Of a stretch of DNA of 18,006 nucleotides, positions 1-6,338 are shown piece by piece. The position numbers and the translations under genes were made by a program. The notes under the pieces were generated by a model, which was given only the letters and a program-made list of their open reading frames with translations, made no database searches and was not told where the DNA came from. Position 1 is the first letter of the stretch; each line of letters starts with the position of its first letter. The DNA comes from Candidatus Altarchaeales archaeon (GTDB taxonomy: Archaea; Altiarchaeota; Altiarchaeia; IMC4; QMZM01). Location: NCBI GenBank assembly GCA_003663175.1, contig QMZM01000010.1, positions 1 to 18,006 on the forward strand, written 5' to 3'.

Positions 1-226
1 GAATTCTGGATTTAAGAGGGCTGGGATTCACTCGTTAAGGGATGAGAGATATGTAATTGAGATTTGCGGCACCGACAGGATCGATGCGCCAATTGCAGAT
101 AATGGAAGAATCCTCGTCGATGACGATTATCTACATTATTTAGTAAATCTCGCAAATAAAAAGTATAGAAAAGGGAGGAATACACTTAAAAGACTTGAGG
201 AAAATTTAAGGTCTAATTTAAGTTAA
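1..226 (+). CDS. taw3: tRNA wybutosine-synthesizing protein Taw3/TYW3, C-terminal fragment
   Basis: The reading frame is open from base 2 to the TAA at 224-226 and gives 74 residues with no start in the window, so this is the 3' end of a gene cut by the left edge. It begins NSGFKRAGIHSL and continues with VIEICGTDRIDAPI, then a DYLHYLVNLANKKY segment and a charged helical tail. This matches the conserved C-terminal part of the TYW3/Taw3 family: SGF.xSG, a V.EI..T.R.DAPI strand and the YL..LV..AN helix. Taw3 is the S-adenosylmethionine-dependent N4-methyltransferase of wyosine-type modification at position 37 of tRNA-Phe, acting in the cytoplasm. Its downstream neighbour rtcB is also a tRNA-maturation gene, 35 bp away. 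Family recognition comes from the motif pattern only; the catalytic N-terminal part is outside the window. Confidence 0.82.
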   Translation, partial: NSGFKRAGIHSLRDERYVIEICGTDRIDAPIADNGRILVDDDYLHYLVNLANKKYRKGRNTLKRLEENLRSNLS

Positions 227-230
227 AAAT

Positions 231-240
231 TTAAAATTTA
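231..240 (+). promoter_or_regulatory. TATA-like element upstream of rtcB
   Basis: TTAAAATTTA is centred about 27 nt before the rtcB ATG at 262. At that distance an archaeal TATA box would place transcription start at or next to the start codon, so the transcript would be leaderless. No SD-like purine run precedes the ATG, which agrees. The whole gap is AT-rich, so the exact box is uncertain and read-through from taw3 is equally possible. Confidence 0.35.
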
Positions 241-261
241 AGAATTTATAAAAATTATAAA

Positions 262-1683
262 ATGATTCCGGCAAGGGAGATAAGGAGGGGTGTGTGGGAA
301 ATCAAGGATAAGGGATCCGATGTGCCAGTAAGGATATATGCAACAGAGAGAATCCTCAGGTCGATGGAAGAGGGCGTCTTTAAGCAGGCAATAAATGTTT
401 CCAAGCTCCCGGGAATTCAAAAGGCAAGCCTTGTAATGCCAGATGGTCATTATGGATATGGCTTTCCCATAGGTGGTGTTGCCGCCTTTGACATGGATTC
501 TGGAATTGTTAGTCCGGGAGGTGTCGGTTATGATATAAATTGTGGTGTCAGGCTCCTGACAACAAATCTCACAGTATATGATGTAAAGCCGAGATTGAGG
601 GAATTGATGGATTCTCTATTCAGAAATATTCCATCCGGTGTTGGTAGTAAGGGCAAATTGAGAATCTCGGAATCGGAACTTGATAGTGTTGCTGTGGAAG
701 GTGCGAAATGGGCAGTTGAACACGGTTATGGAATTGATGAGGATTTGGAGTGTATTGAGGAGAACGGCTCAATTGATGGCGCGAGACCGGAGAATGTCAG
801 TAGGAGGGCAAAGGATAGAGGAAGACCACAGTTGGGAACTCTTGGCTCTGGAAATCACTTTCTTGAGGTGCAGAGGGTTGATAGGATATTTGATAAAAAA
901 ATTGCGGAGAAATTTGGAATTTTTGATGAGAATCAGATAACGGTTATGGTGCATTGTGGTTCTCGTGGCTATGGGCATCAGATTGCAGATGATTATATAA
1001 AGGTTATGCTCTCCGCGGCAAGAAAATATAACATAAAACTTCCAGATGCAGAACTTGCCTGCGCGCCAATAAATTCAAATGAAGCGAAGAGATATATATC
1101 TGCGATGTATTGCGCTGTGAATTATGCGTTCTGTAATAGAGAGATAATCACACATTGGGTCAGGGAATCGTTCAGAGAAATCTTCAGGGATGTTGAAATA
1201 AGATTAGTCTATGATGTGTGCCATAATATTGCAAAATTTGAGGAGCATAAACTGGATGGAGAGAAAAAGATGCTGTGTGTTCATAGAAAAGGAGCAACGA
1301 GAGCATTTTCTGCTGGTAGAAGGGAGATTCCAAAGGCATACAGAGATGTCGGTCAGCCGGTCATAATCCCCGGGGATATGGGAACCGCCTCATATGTCCT
1401 GATAGGAACAGAGAGGGCGATGAATGAGACATTTGGCTCTACTTGTCATGGTTCCGGAAGGGTTATGTCAAGACACAGGGCGATTAAGAAATTCAGAGGC
1501 TCGGAAATAAAGAGAAAATTAGAAGCAAAGGGACAAGTCATAAGAGCAACCAATCCAAGGGTTCTCGCAGAGGAGGCTTCCGAGGCATATAAGGATGTAG
1601 ATGAAGTTGTGAGGAGTGTTGAGATTTCTGGGATATCGAGACCTATCCTCAGAGTAAGTCCTTTGGGAGTTGCTAAGGGTTAA
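262..1683 (+). CDS. rtcB: RNA-splicing ligase RtcB (3'-phosphate/5'-OH RNA ligase)
   Basis: This 473-residue protein has the usual length of archaeal RtcB. RtcB joins tRNA exon halves after intron excision, sealing 2',3'-cyclic phosphate or 3'-phosphate ends to 5'-OH ends with GTP and Mn2+. The metal-binding and nucleophile motifs are all visible: DINCGVR (Asp91, Cys94), GSGNHF (His199), HCGSRG (His231), DVCHNI (His322) and TCHGSGR (His396). The last corresponds to the histidine guanylylated in Pyrococcus horikoshii RtcB (His404), and the five key residues keep a regular offset from that enzyme. HRKGATRAF (341-349) is also present. No intein interrupts the gene, although some archaeal RtcB genes carry one. 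The ATG at 262 has an A-rich context and no SD. The gene lies between taw3 and the arfC-like gene, and no archease gene is in the window. Confidence 0.97.
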   Translation: MIPAREIRRGVWEIKDKGSDVPVRIYATERILRSMEEGVFKQAINVSKLPGIQKASLVMPDGHYGYGFPIGGVAAFDMDSGIVSPGGVGYDINCGVRLLTTNLTVYDVKPRLRELMDSLFRNIPSGVGSKGKLRISESELDSVAVEGAKWAVEHGYGIDEDLECIEENGSIDGARPENVSRRAKDRGRPQLGTLGSGNHFLEVQRVDRIFDKKIAEKFGIFDENQITVMVHCGSRGYGHQIADDYIKVMLSAARKYNIKLPDAELACAPINSNEAKRYISAMYCAVNYAFCNREIITHWVRESFREIFRDVEIRLVYDVCHNIAKFEEHKLDGEKKMLCVHRKGATRAFSAGRREIPKAYRDVGQPVIIPGDMGTASYVLIGTERAMNETFGSTCHGSGRVMSRHRAIKKFRGSEIKRKLEAKGQVIRATNPRVLAEEASEAYKDVDEVVRSVEISGISRPILRVSPLGVAKG

Positions 1684-1684
1684 A

Positions 1685-2380
1685 TTGAAAATTAGGAAGC
1701 CATTCATATTCATAAATGCCGCAATGTCATTGGATGGAAAGATTTCTACCTATGAGAGAAAACAGGTGAGAATTTCTAATGATTTAGACATGAAGAGAGT
1801 TGACGAATTAAGGGCAAGTTCAGATGCAATTCTCGTGGGGATGAACACGGTTGTCAGTGATGACCCCAAATTAAATGTAAAGTCCGAAATTTTAAGAAAA
1901 ATAAGGGTTGAGAGAGGAATGCCGGAGAACCCAATAAAGATTACTCTCGGGAATGTAGACAGAATGAAACTGAATTCGGATTTCCTGGATTACGGAAATT
2001 CAAAGAAGATCATCTTCACCACAACCAACTCAAGTCCGGAGAAGATAGAAAAGATAAGGGAGAAGGCAACTGTTTATGTAATGAACGAAAGAATCGATTT
2101 GTTAGAAATGCTGAGGATATTACATAGAGAGGGAATCAGAAGGATAATGGTTGAGGGAGGTGGAGAGACAAATTTTGAATTTCTGAGAGAGAATCTTGTC
2201 GATGAGATTTATGTGGCAATAGCACCCGTGATATTTGGAGGCAAAACCGCACCAACACTTGTAGATGGAATTGGTTTTAGACACAAAAACTTGATTAATC
2301 TGGAATTCCTGGAGATGTCAATGCTCGATGATGTTATCGTTTTTAGATATAAAGTAAAGAATGTCAGGGGATATATATAA
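1685..2380 (+). CDS. arfC: 2,5-diamino-6-(ribosylamino)-4(3H)-pyrimidinone 5'-phosphate reductase (archaeal RIB7/ArfC type)
   Basis: This is a RibD C-terminal-domain reductase of about 231 residues, the standard archaeal length, without a fused deaminase. It reduces the ribosylamino group of the GTP-derived pyrimidine with NAD(P)H, an early step toward riboflavin and the deazaflavin F420. Visible motifs are FINAAMSLDGKIS near the N-terminus, SDAILVGMNTVVSDDPKL in the nucleotide-binding region, MVEGGGETN, and APVIFGGKTAPTLVDG near the end. The start is not certain. The frame opens with TTG at 1670, which would overlap rtcB by 14 nt. A second TTG at 1685 has AAGGG (1675-1679) 5 nt upstream and gives an N-terminus closer to the family, so I chose it. 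Either way the gene is translationally close-coupled to rtcB. The product call is firm. Confidence 0.9.
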   Translation: MKIRKPFIFINAAMSLDGKISTYERKQVRISNDLDMKRVDELRASSDAILVGMNTVVSDDPKLNVKSEILRKIRVERGMPENPIKITLGNVDRMKLNSDFLDYGNSKKIIFTTTNSSPEKIEKIREKATVYVMNERIDLLEMLRILHREGIRRIMVEGGGETNFEFLRENLVDEIYVAIAPVIFGGKTAPTLVDGIGFRHKNLINLEFLEMSMLDDVIVFRYKVKNVRGYI

Positions 2381-2387
2381 ATTGTAA

Positions 2388-2405
2388 ATCATAATAGATT
2401 ATGAT
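2388..2405. repeat. 18-bp palindrome upstream of small membrane protein gene
   Basis: The arms ATCATAAT and ATTATGAT are exact reverse complements separated by AG. The site lies 47 bp before the ATG at 2452 and just after the arfC stop. It is operator-like in size and symmetry and could be bound by a dimeric regulator. AT-rich DNA yields such palindromes by chance, so the function is inferred only. Confidence 0.4.
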
Positions 2406-2451
2406 AAGATTTTCTAAGTTATCTAAAAATTATTTTCAGGGGGGGTGAAAA

Positions 2452-2682
2452 ATGAATGAAATATTAAAGGGACTTGCATCGCTGCCATTGACGATAGTAA
2501 CATCTATATTGCTGATACTCTTGGGCATAGTGTATTTTGTTATCGCACTCCTGATAGTGAATGTTTCTGCGAAGATTATCTGCAATTGCGACCCAGATAT
2601 AAACTGGGTTGTTCTCTCGACGAGCATAATAGTCGGAGCATCTATGCTCGGCGCGGCAATTCAAGAAGAGTCAAAACACTGA
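2452..2682 (+). CDS. small two-helix membrane protein, unknown function
   Basis: This 76-residue protein is mostly hydrophobic. Residues 12-40 form one long membrane segment and residues 52-70 a second, shorter one; between them lies a short loop with the motif CNCDPD. The N-terminus is short and the C-terminus ends in charged residues (QEESKH). I do not recognise a family. Translation start is well supported: a G-run with GGTG (about 2440-2447) lies 5 nt before the ATG, one of the strongest ribosome-binding sites in the window, which suggests high expression. The gene is monocistronic: it has its own 70-bp upstream region with a palindrome and is followed by a T-rich terminator facing a convergent gene. 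The overlapping minus-strand frames here are shadows. Confidence 0.72.
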   Translation: MNEILKGLASLPLTIVTSILLILLGIVYFVIALLIVNVSAKIICNCDPDINWVVLSTSIIVGASMLGAAIQEESKH

Positions 2683-2683
2683 T

Positions 2684-2712
2684 TCTCTTTTATCTTTATT
2701 TTATTTTTTAAA
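2684..2712 (+). terminator. T-rich transcription terminator between convergent genes
   Basis: Directly after the TGA of the small membrane protein gene comes a run of T-tracts (ctcttttatctttatttta and onward) with no stable hairpin. Archaeal RNA polymerase terminates on such T-rich tracts. The 45-bp gap to the convergent metallo-hydrolase gene makes a terminator necessary here. Confidence 0.55.
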
Positions 2713-2727
2713 TTTTTTAAATCTAAG

Positions 2728-3366
2728 TTAAATTTCCATATCCCTGTTTTCGAGAATTTCCACTCTCGTTTCTGTTTCCTCTGTGACCCTCTTTAGGAAT
2801 TTATCCGCATCGGATCTTGACCCAACAATACTCCCATAATGTATTGGAACAGCGATCCTCGGATTTATTACTTTAACTGCATTCACGGCATCATCAACAT
2901 TCATGGTATAGGTTCCGCCTATGGGCAATAAAGCAACATCGATATCTTGTAAATCTTCCATCTCTGGAATTAGGTCGGAATCGCCAGCATGATAAATCCT
3001 CTTACCTTCAGATTCTATAATGAATCCAATTCCCGAGCCCTTTGGATGGAATTTCTTATTGATATTGTAAGAATGGGTTGCAATTATCCTTATTCCATCG
3101 ATCTCCGTTACATCTCCAGGTCTCATAATGCCCATATTCCTCGTCCCAGAAAATTTATCTCCCGCATTTTTGGTTGTAAGGATTGTGGTGTCATGTTTTC
3201 TTATATTCTTGACACTCTTTATGTCGCAGTGGTCATAGTGCTCATGGGTTATCAGAATAATGTCCGCATCCTCCCTCTTATCCTCTATCTGATACGGGTC
3301 AATATAAATAACCCTTCCCATGGTTTCAATTCTGATAGATGCATGTCCAAGCCATGAAATCTTCAT
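2728..3366 (-). CDS. metal-dependent hydrolase, metallo-beta-lactamase fold (UPF0173 type)
   Basis: The 212-residue protein starts MKISWLGHASIRIE, typical of the UPF0173 branch of the metallo-beta-lactamase fold. Metal ligands are visible as THEHYDHCD (the HxHxDH motif), HSYNI, HAGDSD (bridging Asp) and PIHYGS (final His). Members are soluble hydrolases, usually dinuclear zinc, with unknown substrates. The frame extends to a GTG at 3375, but I place the start at the ATG at 3366. A near-perfect SD GAGGTGAT lies 6 nt upstream, and it overlaps the stop codon of the preceding lipoprotein gene, so translation is probably coupled. It is the last gene of the minus-strand coaD operon. The substrate cannot be read from the sequence, and a tie to CoA metabolism is only suggested by position. 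Confidence 0.88.
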   Translation of the reverse strand: MKISWLGHASIRIETMGRVIYIDPYQIEDKREDADIILITHEHYDHCDIKSVKNIRKHDTTILTTKNAGDKFSGTRNMGIMRPGDVTEIDGIRIIATHSYNINKKFHPKGSGIGFIIESEGKRIYHAGDSDLIPEMEDLQDIDVALLPIGGTYTMNVDDAVNAVKVINPRIAVPIHYGSIVGSRSDADKFLKRVTEETETRVEILENRDMEI

Positions 3367-3376
3367 CTGAATCACC

Positions 3377-4093
3377 TCACGATAATTCTGATAATGATGT
3401 GCATTTCTTTAGATCCGGATTCCAGACCTTACCCATCACATAACATGGAGTACAGTTTGCAAATGTCTCATTGTGTTGTGTGCATTCGCCCCAGCCAGAG
3501 CAGGATTGCCACATAACCTCTCTATGACTAAGTATGCATCTCGCTCTTGGTGTTCCGGGACTCTCACAGATTGGAACCTTTGTGACCTTGAATACGGCTG
3601 TACCTATTGTATGGGGTTGTTGTTCATCGAGAGAAATTTCATAATTGCAATAAAAATATGTGTAAATCTCTCCACAATCCGAATTTTTATAGCATTCGAT
3701 ATTCTCAACCGTTGTTGTTGTCGCGGGTGTTGTAGCATTGGTCGTTTCATTCTCAATGCATTTCTTGCCAATGTCGCACCAATTATCATACCACTCGCAC
3801 TGGTAACAACTCTCATTCGGACATACATAATGCTCAGAACACTCTCCCCGCTTAGAAAAAATTAGGCATGTTTTCGCAATTCTGCCACCGCATATGTTTA
3901 TCTCTGGAGGTATTATGGTAGTAGTTACTGAGTGCAATGATGTTGTAGTTTCCATCTCGATCGTTGTGGGTATTAGAGTTGTAGTTGTCGTTTCCGTGTT
4001 TTCATTGAGACCTATGCAGGAGGTAATGGCTAATAGGCAAATTAGTATATTTAATATATTTATTCTTTTAATTTCATCTCTATTATATCCCAT
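3377..4093 (-). CDS. predicted surface lipoprotein, Cys-rich with Thr-rich glycosylatable linkers, unknown function
   Basis: From the ATG at 4093 the protein has 238 residues. It starts with a weakly basic n-region, a hydrophobic stretch (ILNILICLLAI) and a lipobox-like LAITSC, so it is probably exported and lipid-anchored at Cys26. Next comes a Thr-rich linker, a domain with 8 cysteines, a second linker (ENETTNATTPATTTT) and a domain with 10 cysteines. The even counts suggest disulfides. Five N-glycosylation sequons (NES, NET, NAT, NET, NCT) are visible. I do not recognise a family. A longer start at 4123 is possible and has the AAAATG context common here. It would add ten mostly acidic residues that fit a signal peptide poorly. 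The 5' end overlaps coaB by 34 nt (64 nt with the longer start). Confidence 0.72.
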   Translation of the reverse strand: MGYNRDEIKRINILNILICLLAITSCIGLNENTETTTTTLIPTTIEMETTTSLHSVTTTIIPPEINICGGRIAKTCLIFSKRGECSEHYVCPNESCYQCEWYDNWCDIGKKCIENETTNATTPATTTTVENIECYKNSDCGEIYTYFYCNYEISLDEQQPHTIGTAVFKVTKVPICESPGTPRARCILSHREVMWQSCSGWGECTQHNETFANCTPCYVMGKVWNPDLKKCTSLSELS

Positions 4094-4704
4094 ATCCTCC
4101 TCGAGATCTCCCTCTTTGAGCATTTTTCTATATATATTTTTTCATTTTCATTAATAATGTACGCATCAGAATAATCACTTCCAAATTTATTTTTTGAGAT
4201 ATCATTGGCAACCACAATGTTTAGGTTCTCATCTATCAATTTCTTTTCTGCAATCTCAATCAATTTCTCCTCTGGCATGTTGTATTCTGCCTTGAAGGCA
4301 ACGATAAATAATTCTGGAAATCTTTTCCTTGCAAGTTTCGTCAATTTTGGATTCAATCTCAGTCTTATATTTAATTCATTCTTGTCCGATTTTATCTTCT
4401 CCGCTCTAAATTCTGGGGAGTAATCCGCAATTGCGGCAGTGGAGACAAGTATCTTGTATCCATTCTCCAATTCGCTGAGAGTTGAATTTATCATCTCCAT
4501 TGCAGTTGTGACATTTATCAATCTCGCAGATTCGGGCAATTCAATGTTAACTGGACCTGAGATTATAGTTACTTCATATCCTCTACTCAGTGCTTCTTCA
4601 GCAATGCACTTCCCCATCTTTCCAGAACTTGCATTTGTTATATACCTAACTGGATCTATGAATTCTCTCGTTGGACCCAATGTAATCAGAACACTATCAC
4701 TCAT
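4060..4704 (-). CDS. coaB: phosphopantothenate-cysteine ligase, standalone CoaB domain
   Basis: This enzyme condenses 4'-phosphopantothenate with cysteine in coenzyme A synthesis, using a nucleotide triphosphate. The 214 residues correspond only to the C-terminal CoaB half of the usual fused CoaBC (Dfp) protein of about 400 residues. GPTREFIDPVRYITNASSGKMG-type sequence occupies residues 10-31, including Asn24 in the position that stabilises the acyl-cytidylate intermediate in E. coli. STAAIADYSPE (88-98) and the lysine-containing EKIKS (102-106) follow, all in the expected order. The flavoprotein decarboxylase half (CoaC) is absent here and is not encoded next door. The ATG overlaps the coaD stop as ATGA with no SD, so translation is probably coupled. 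CoaC should be encoded elsewhere in the genome. Confidence 0.92.
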   Translation of the reverse strand: MSDSVLITLGPTREFIDPVRYITNASSGKMGKCIAEEALSRGYEVTIISGPVNIELPESARLINVTTAMEMINSTLSELENGYKILVSTAAIADYSPEFRAEKIKSDKNELNIRLRLNPKLTKLARKRFPELFIVAFKAEYNMPEEKLIEIAEKKLIDENLNIVVANDISKNKFGSDYSDAYIINENEKIYIEKCSKREISRRIWDIIEMKLKE

Positions 4705-5162
4705 TTTCCAATTAATCTACCATTTTCGTCAATTTCGCCCATACTTATCCTATCTGAGGATATCGGCTTACCATCCTCGGCAACAACTATTGGCACAACA
4801 ACGATCGTCAATTTCGGCAGACCCTTCTTAAATCTTATTGCATTGATCTCCTGAGCTCTGAGAAGGGTCTCTTCACTCACAACAATACAATCTATCTCCG
4901 GGTCAATTGTAGAAATACCATAGAAATCATCAATTCTTATTATTTCATATTCTCCATGATAATTCCTGTCTATAAATTCCCTCAGGTTCCTTTCCCTCTC
5001 CGAATAGGAAACTACCCTCTTCACTCTAAATCTTGCTGCAAATTCATCCGAGGTTAGACCTATCACGATGGACCTCGAGATTTGGAATCCGACATTAAGT
5101 AGGGTTTTATGCCCCCTGTGTAGAATATCGAATGTCCCTCCTATAACAACCTTTTTAAACAT
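4701..5162 (-). CDS. coaD: phosphopantetheine adenylyltransferase, archaeal type
   Basis: This protein transfers AMP from ATP to 4'-phosphopantetheine to give dephospho-CoA. It is a nucleotidyltransferase of the HxGH superfamily: GGTFDILHRGH occupies residues 8-18 and the second signature is ISSDRI near the C-terminus, followed by GEIDENG. Its length of about 153 residues is that of the archaeal PPAT family, which is distinct in sequence from bacterial CoaD. The frame also has ATG at 5171 and GTG at 5168. I chose the ATG at 5162 because GGTG lies 3 nt upstream and the product then begins MFKKVVIGGTFD as in relatives. It is the first gene of the minus-strand operon and is divergent from secF. 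Confidence 0.92.
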   Translation of the reverse strand: MFKKVVIGGTFDILHRGHKTLLNVGFQISRSIVIGLTSDEFAARFRVKRVVSYSERERNLREFIDRNYHGEYEIIRIDDFYGISTIDPEIDCIVVSEETLLRAQEINAIRFKKGLPKLTIVVVPIVVAEDGKPISSDRISMGEIDENGRLIGK

Positions 5163-5192
5163 TTTCACCATTAAGAATTTTTAATGAATGAT

Positions 5193-5204
5193 TATTAAAT
5201 ATAA
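5193..5204. promoter_or_regulatory. shared TATA-like element of the coaD / secF divergent promoter
   Basis: TATTAAATATAA-type sequence lies in the only spacer between the divergent coaD and secF genes. Read on the minus strand it is TTTATATTTAA, which would start transcription near 5173, just before the coaD start codons. Read on the plus strand it would start transcription near 5225, which matches a second in-frame secF ATG at 5229 rather than the one at 5208. A single box serving both directions is inferred from spacing; no clear BRE decides the direction. Confidence 0.4.
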
Positions 5205-5207
5205 ACC

Positions 5208-6338
5208 ATGTCAGAAATTTTCAATGCAATGTATAGCGGAATTACAAGCAGAATAAATTATAAGAGCCTCCTTTTCGTTCCACTCATACTTCTTGGATTC
5301 ATGTTATTTACAATTCTCATGAAGGGAATTGCCATGGGGATTGATTTTCGGGGAGGAACACTAATTACTGTGACATTAAACAAAAATCAATCAATCGACA
5401 TTGATAAATTGAAATTAAGTCTTGATGAATTAAATCTTATGGATTTGGAGATATACTCTGGCAGAGATATCGTGACTGGGAGTGAGATATTGACAATAAG
5501 GACGCTATCTATCGTGAATGAATCTGAGATAAAACCAATACTTGAACGATACCTTGGGAGATTAAGAGATACGGATGTAGCAACAATCATCCTAAAAGAT
5601 CAACCACCTTCCGATCTCGAGGAGAAATTGAGGCTCCGATTAAGGCAAAATGTCGATTTAAATTTCAGTCAAGATGGTAAGATTCTTGAAATTAGTGCGT
5701 ATGAATTAGATGGGAATAAATTAAGAGAAATTCTGAGTTATTATCTGAATGAAAATTTAACGGTAAGTATTGATAAGAAAAATTTCCATATGAAGACTAT
5801 TGGACCTACATTGGGGAGAGCATTCTGGAGTCAGGGAATGAAGTCCGCGATAATTGCATACATTCTAATAATCTTCGTTATATTCGTTGCGTTTCGAGAC
5901 CTTATACCTTCAATTGCGGTTATACTTGCGGCAACATTTGATGTGATATTTGCTCTTGGGGGGATGAGTATATTCAGGATTTACTTAGAGCCGGCATCAC
6001 TCGTTGCCATTATAATGCTGATTGGTTACTCCGTCGATACCAATATTCTTCTCACCACAAGGGTACTAAGAAAAAGAACGGGAAGCGTTAATGATAGAAT
6101 CGATAATGCGATGAAGACTGGTCTAACAATGAGCATCACAACAATATGTGTTATGTGTGTCATATCCATAATATCGATACTCACAAATATAGATGTCCTC
6201 GCAAGCATTTCATCTGTATTGTTGATGGGTTTAATTGGAGATTTGATAAGTACATGGCTCATGAATACTGGAATACTAAAGTGGTATGTTGAGGAAAAGG
6301 GTGGGAAATTGAGAATATTAAAGAAGAGGTTAAGATGA
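5208..6338 (+). CDS. secF: protein-export membrane protein SecF
   Basis: SecF works with SecD at the SecYE translocon and uses the ion gradient to pull exported proteins across the membrane. The 376 residues show the SecD/SecF layout: a first membrane helix (about 20-38), the D1 motif GIDFRGGTLITV (44-55), an external domain to about residue 200, then five C-terminal helices. Conserved intramembrane acidic sites are in TFDVIFALGG (Asp245) and GYSVDTNIL (Asp277); GPTLGRAFWSQG (199-210) marks entry to TM2. The external domain is longer than in E. coli SecF (323 residues in total). The ATG at 5208 has no SD and sits only a few bases from the best TATA-like element, so an in-frame ATG at 5229 is a credible alternative start. 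Confidence 0.95.
   Translation: MSEIFNAMYSGITSRINYKSLLFVPLILLGFMLFTILMKGIAMGIDFRGGTLITVTLNKNQSIDIDKLKLSLDELNLMDLEIYSGRDIVTGSEILTIRTLSIVNESEIKPILERYLGRLRDTDVATIILKDQPPSDLEEKLRLRLRQNVDLNFSQDGKILEISAYELDGNKLREILSYYLNENLTVSIDKKNFHMKTIGPTLGRAFWSQGMKSAIIAYILIIFVIFVAFRDLIPSIAVILAATFDVIFALGGMSIFRIYLEPASLVAIIMLIGYSVDTNILLTTRVLRKRTGSVNDRIDNAMKTGLTMSITTICVMCVISIISILTNIDVLASISSVLLMGLIGDLISTWLMNTGILKWYVEEKGGKLRILKKRLR

Noticed and set aside
262..1683. Intein in rtcB (and in atpA)
   Set aside because: Both proteins have normal lengths and uninterrupted motifs at the known intein insertion sites.
3473..3865. 130-codon plus-strand frame within the lipoprotein region
   Set aside because: The minus-strand frame has a coherent signal peptide, Thr-rich linkers, cysteine pattern and tight operon junctions; the plus frame has no start signal or recognisable features.
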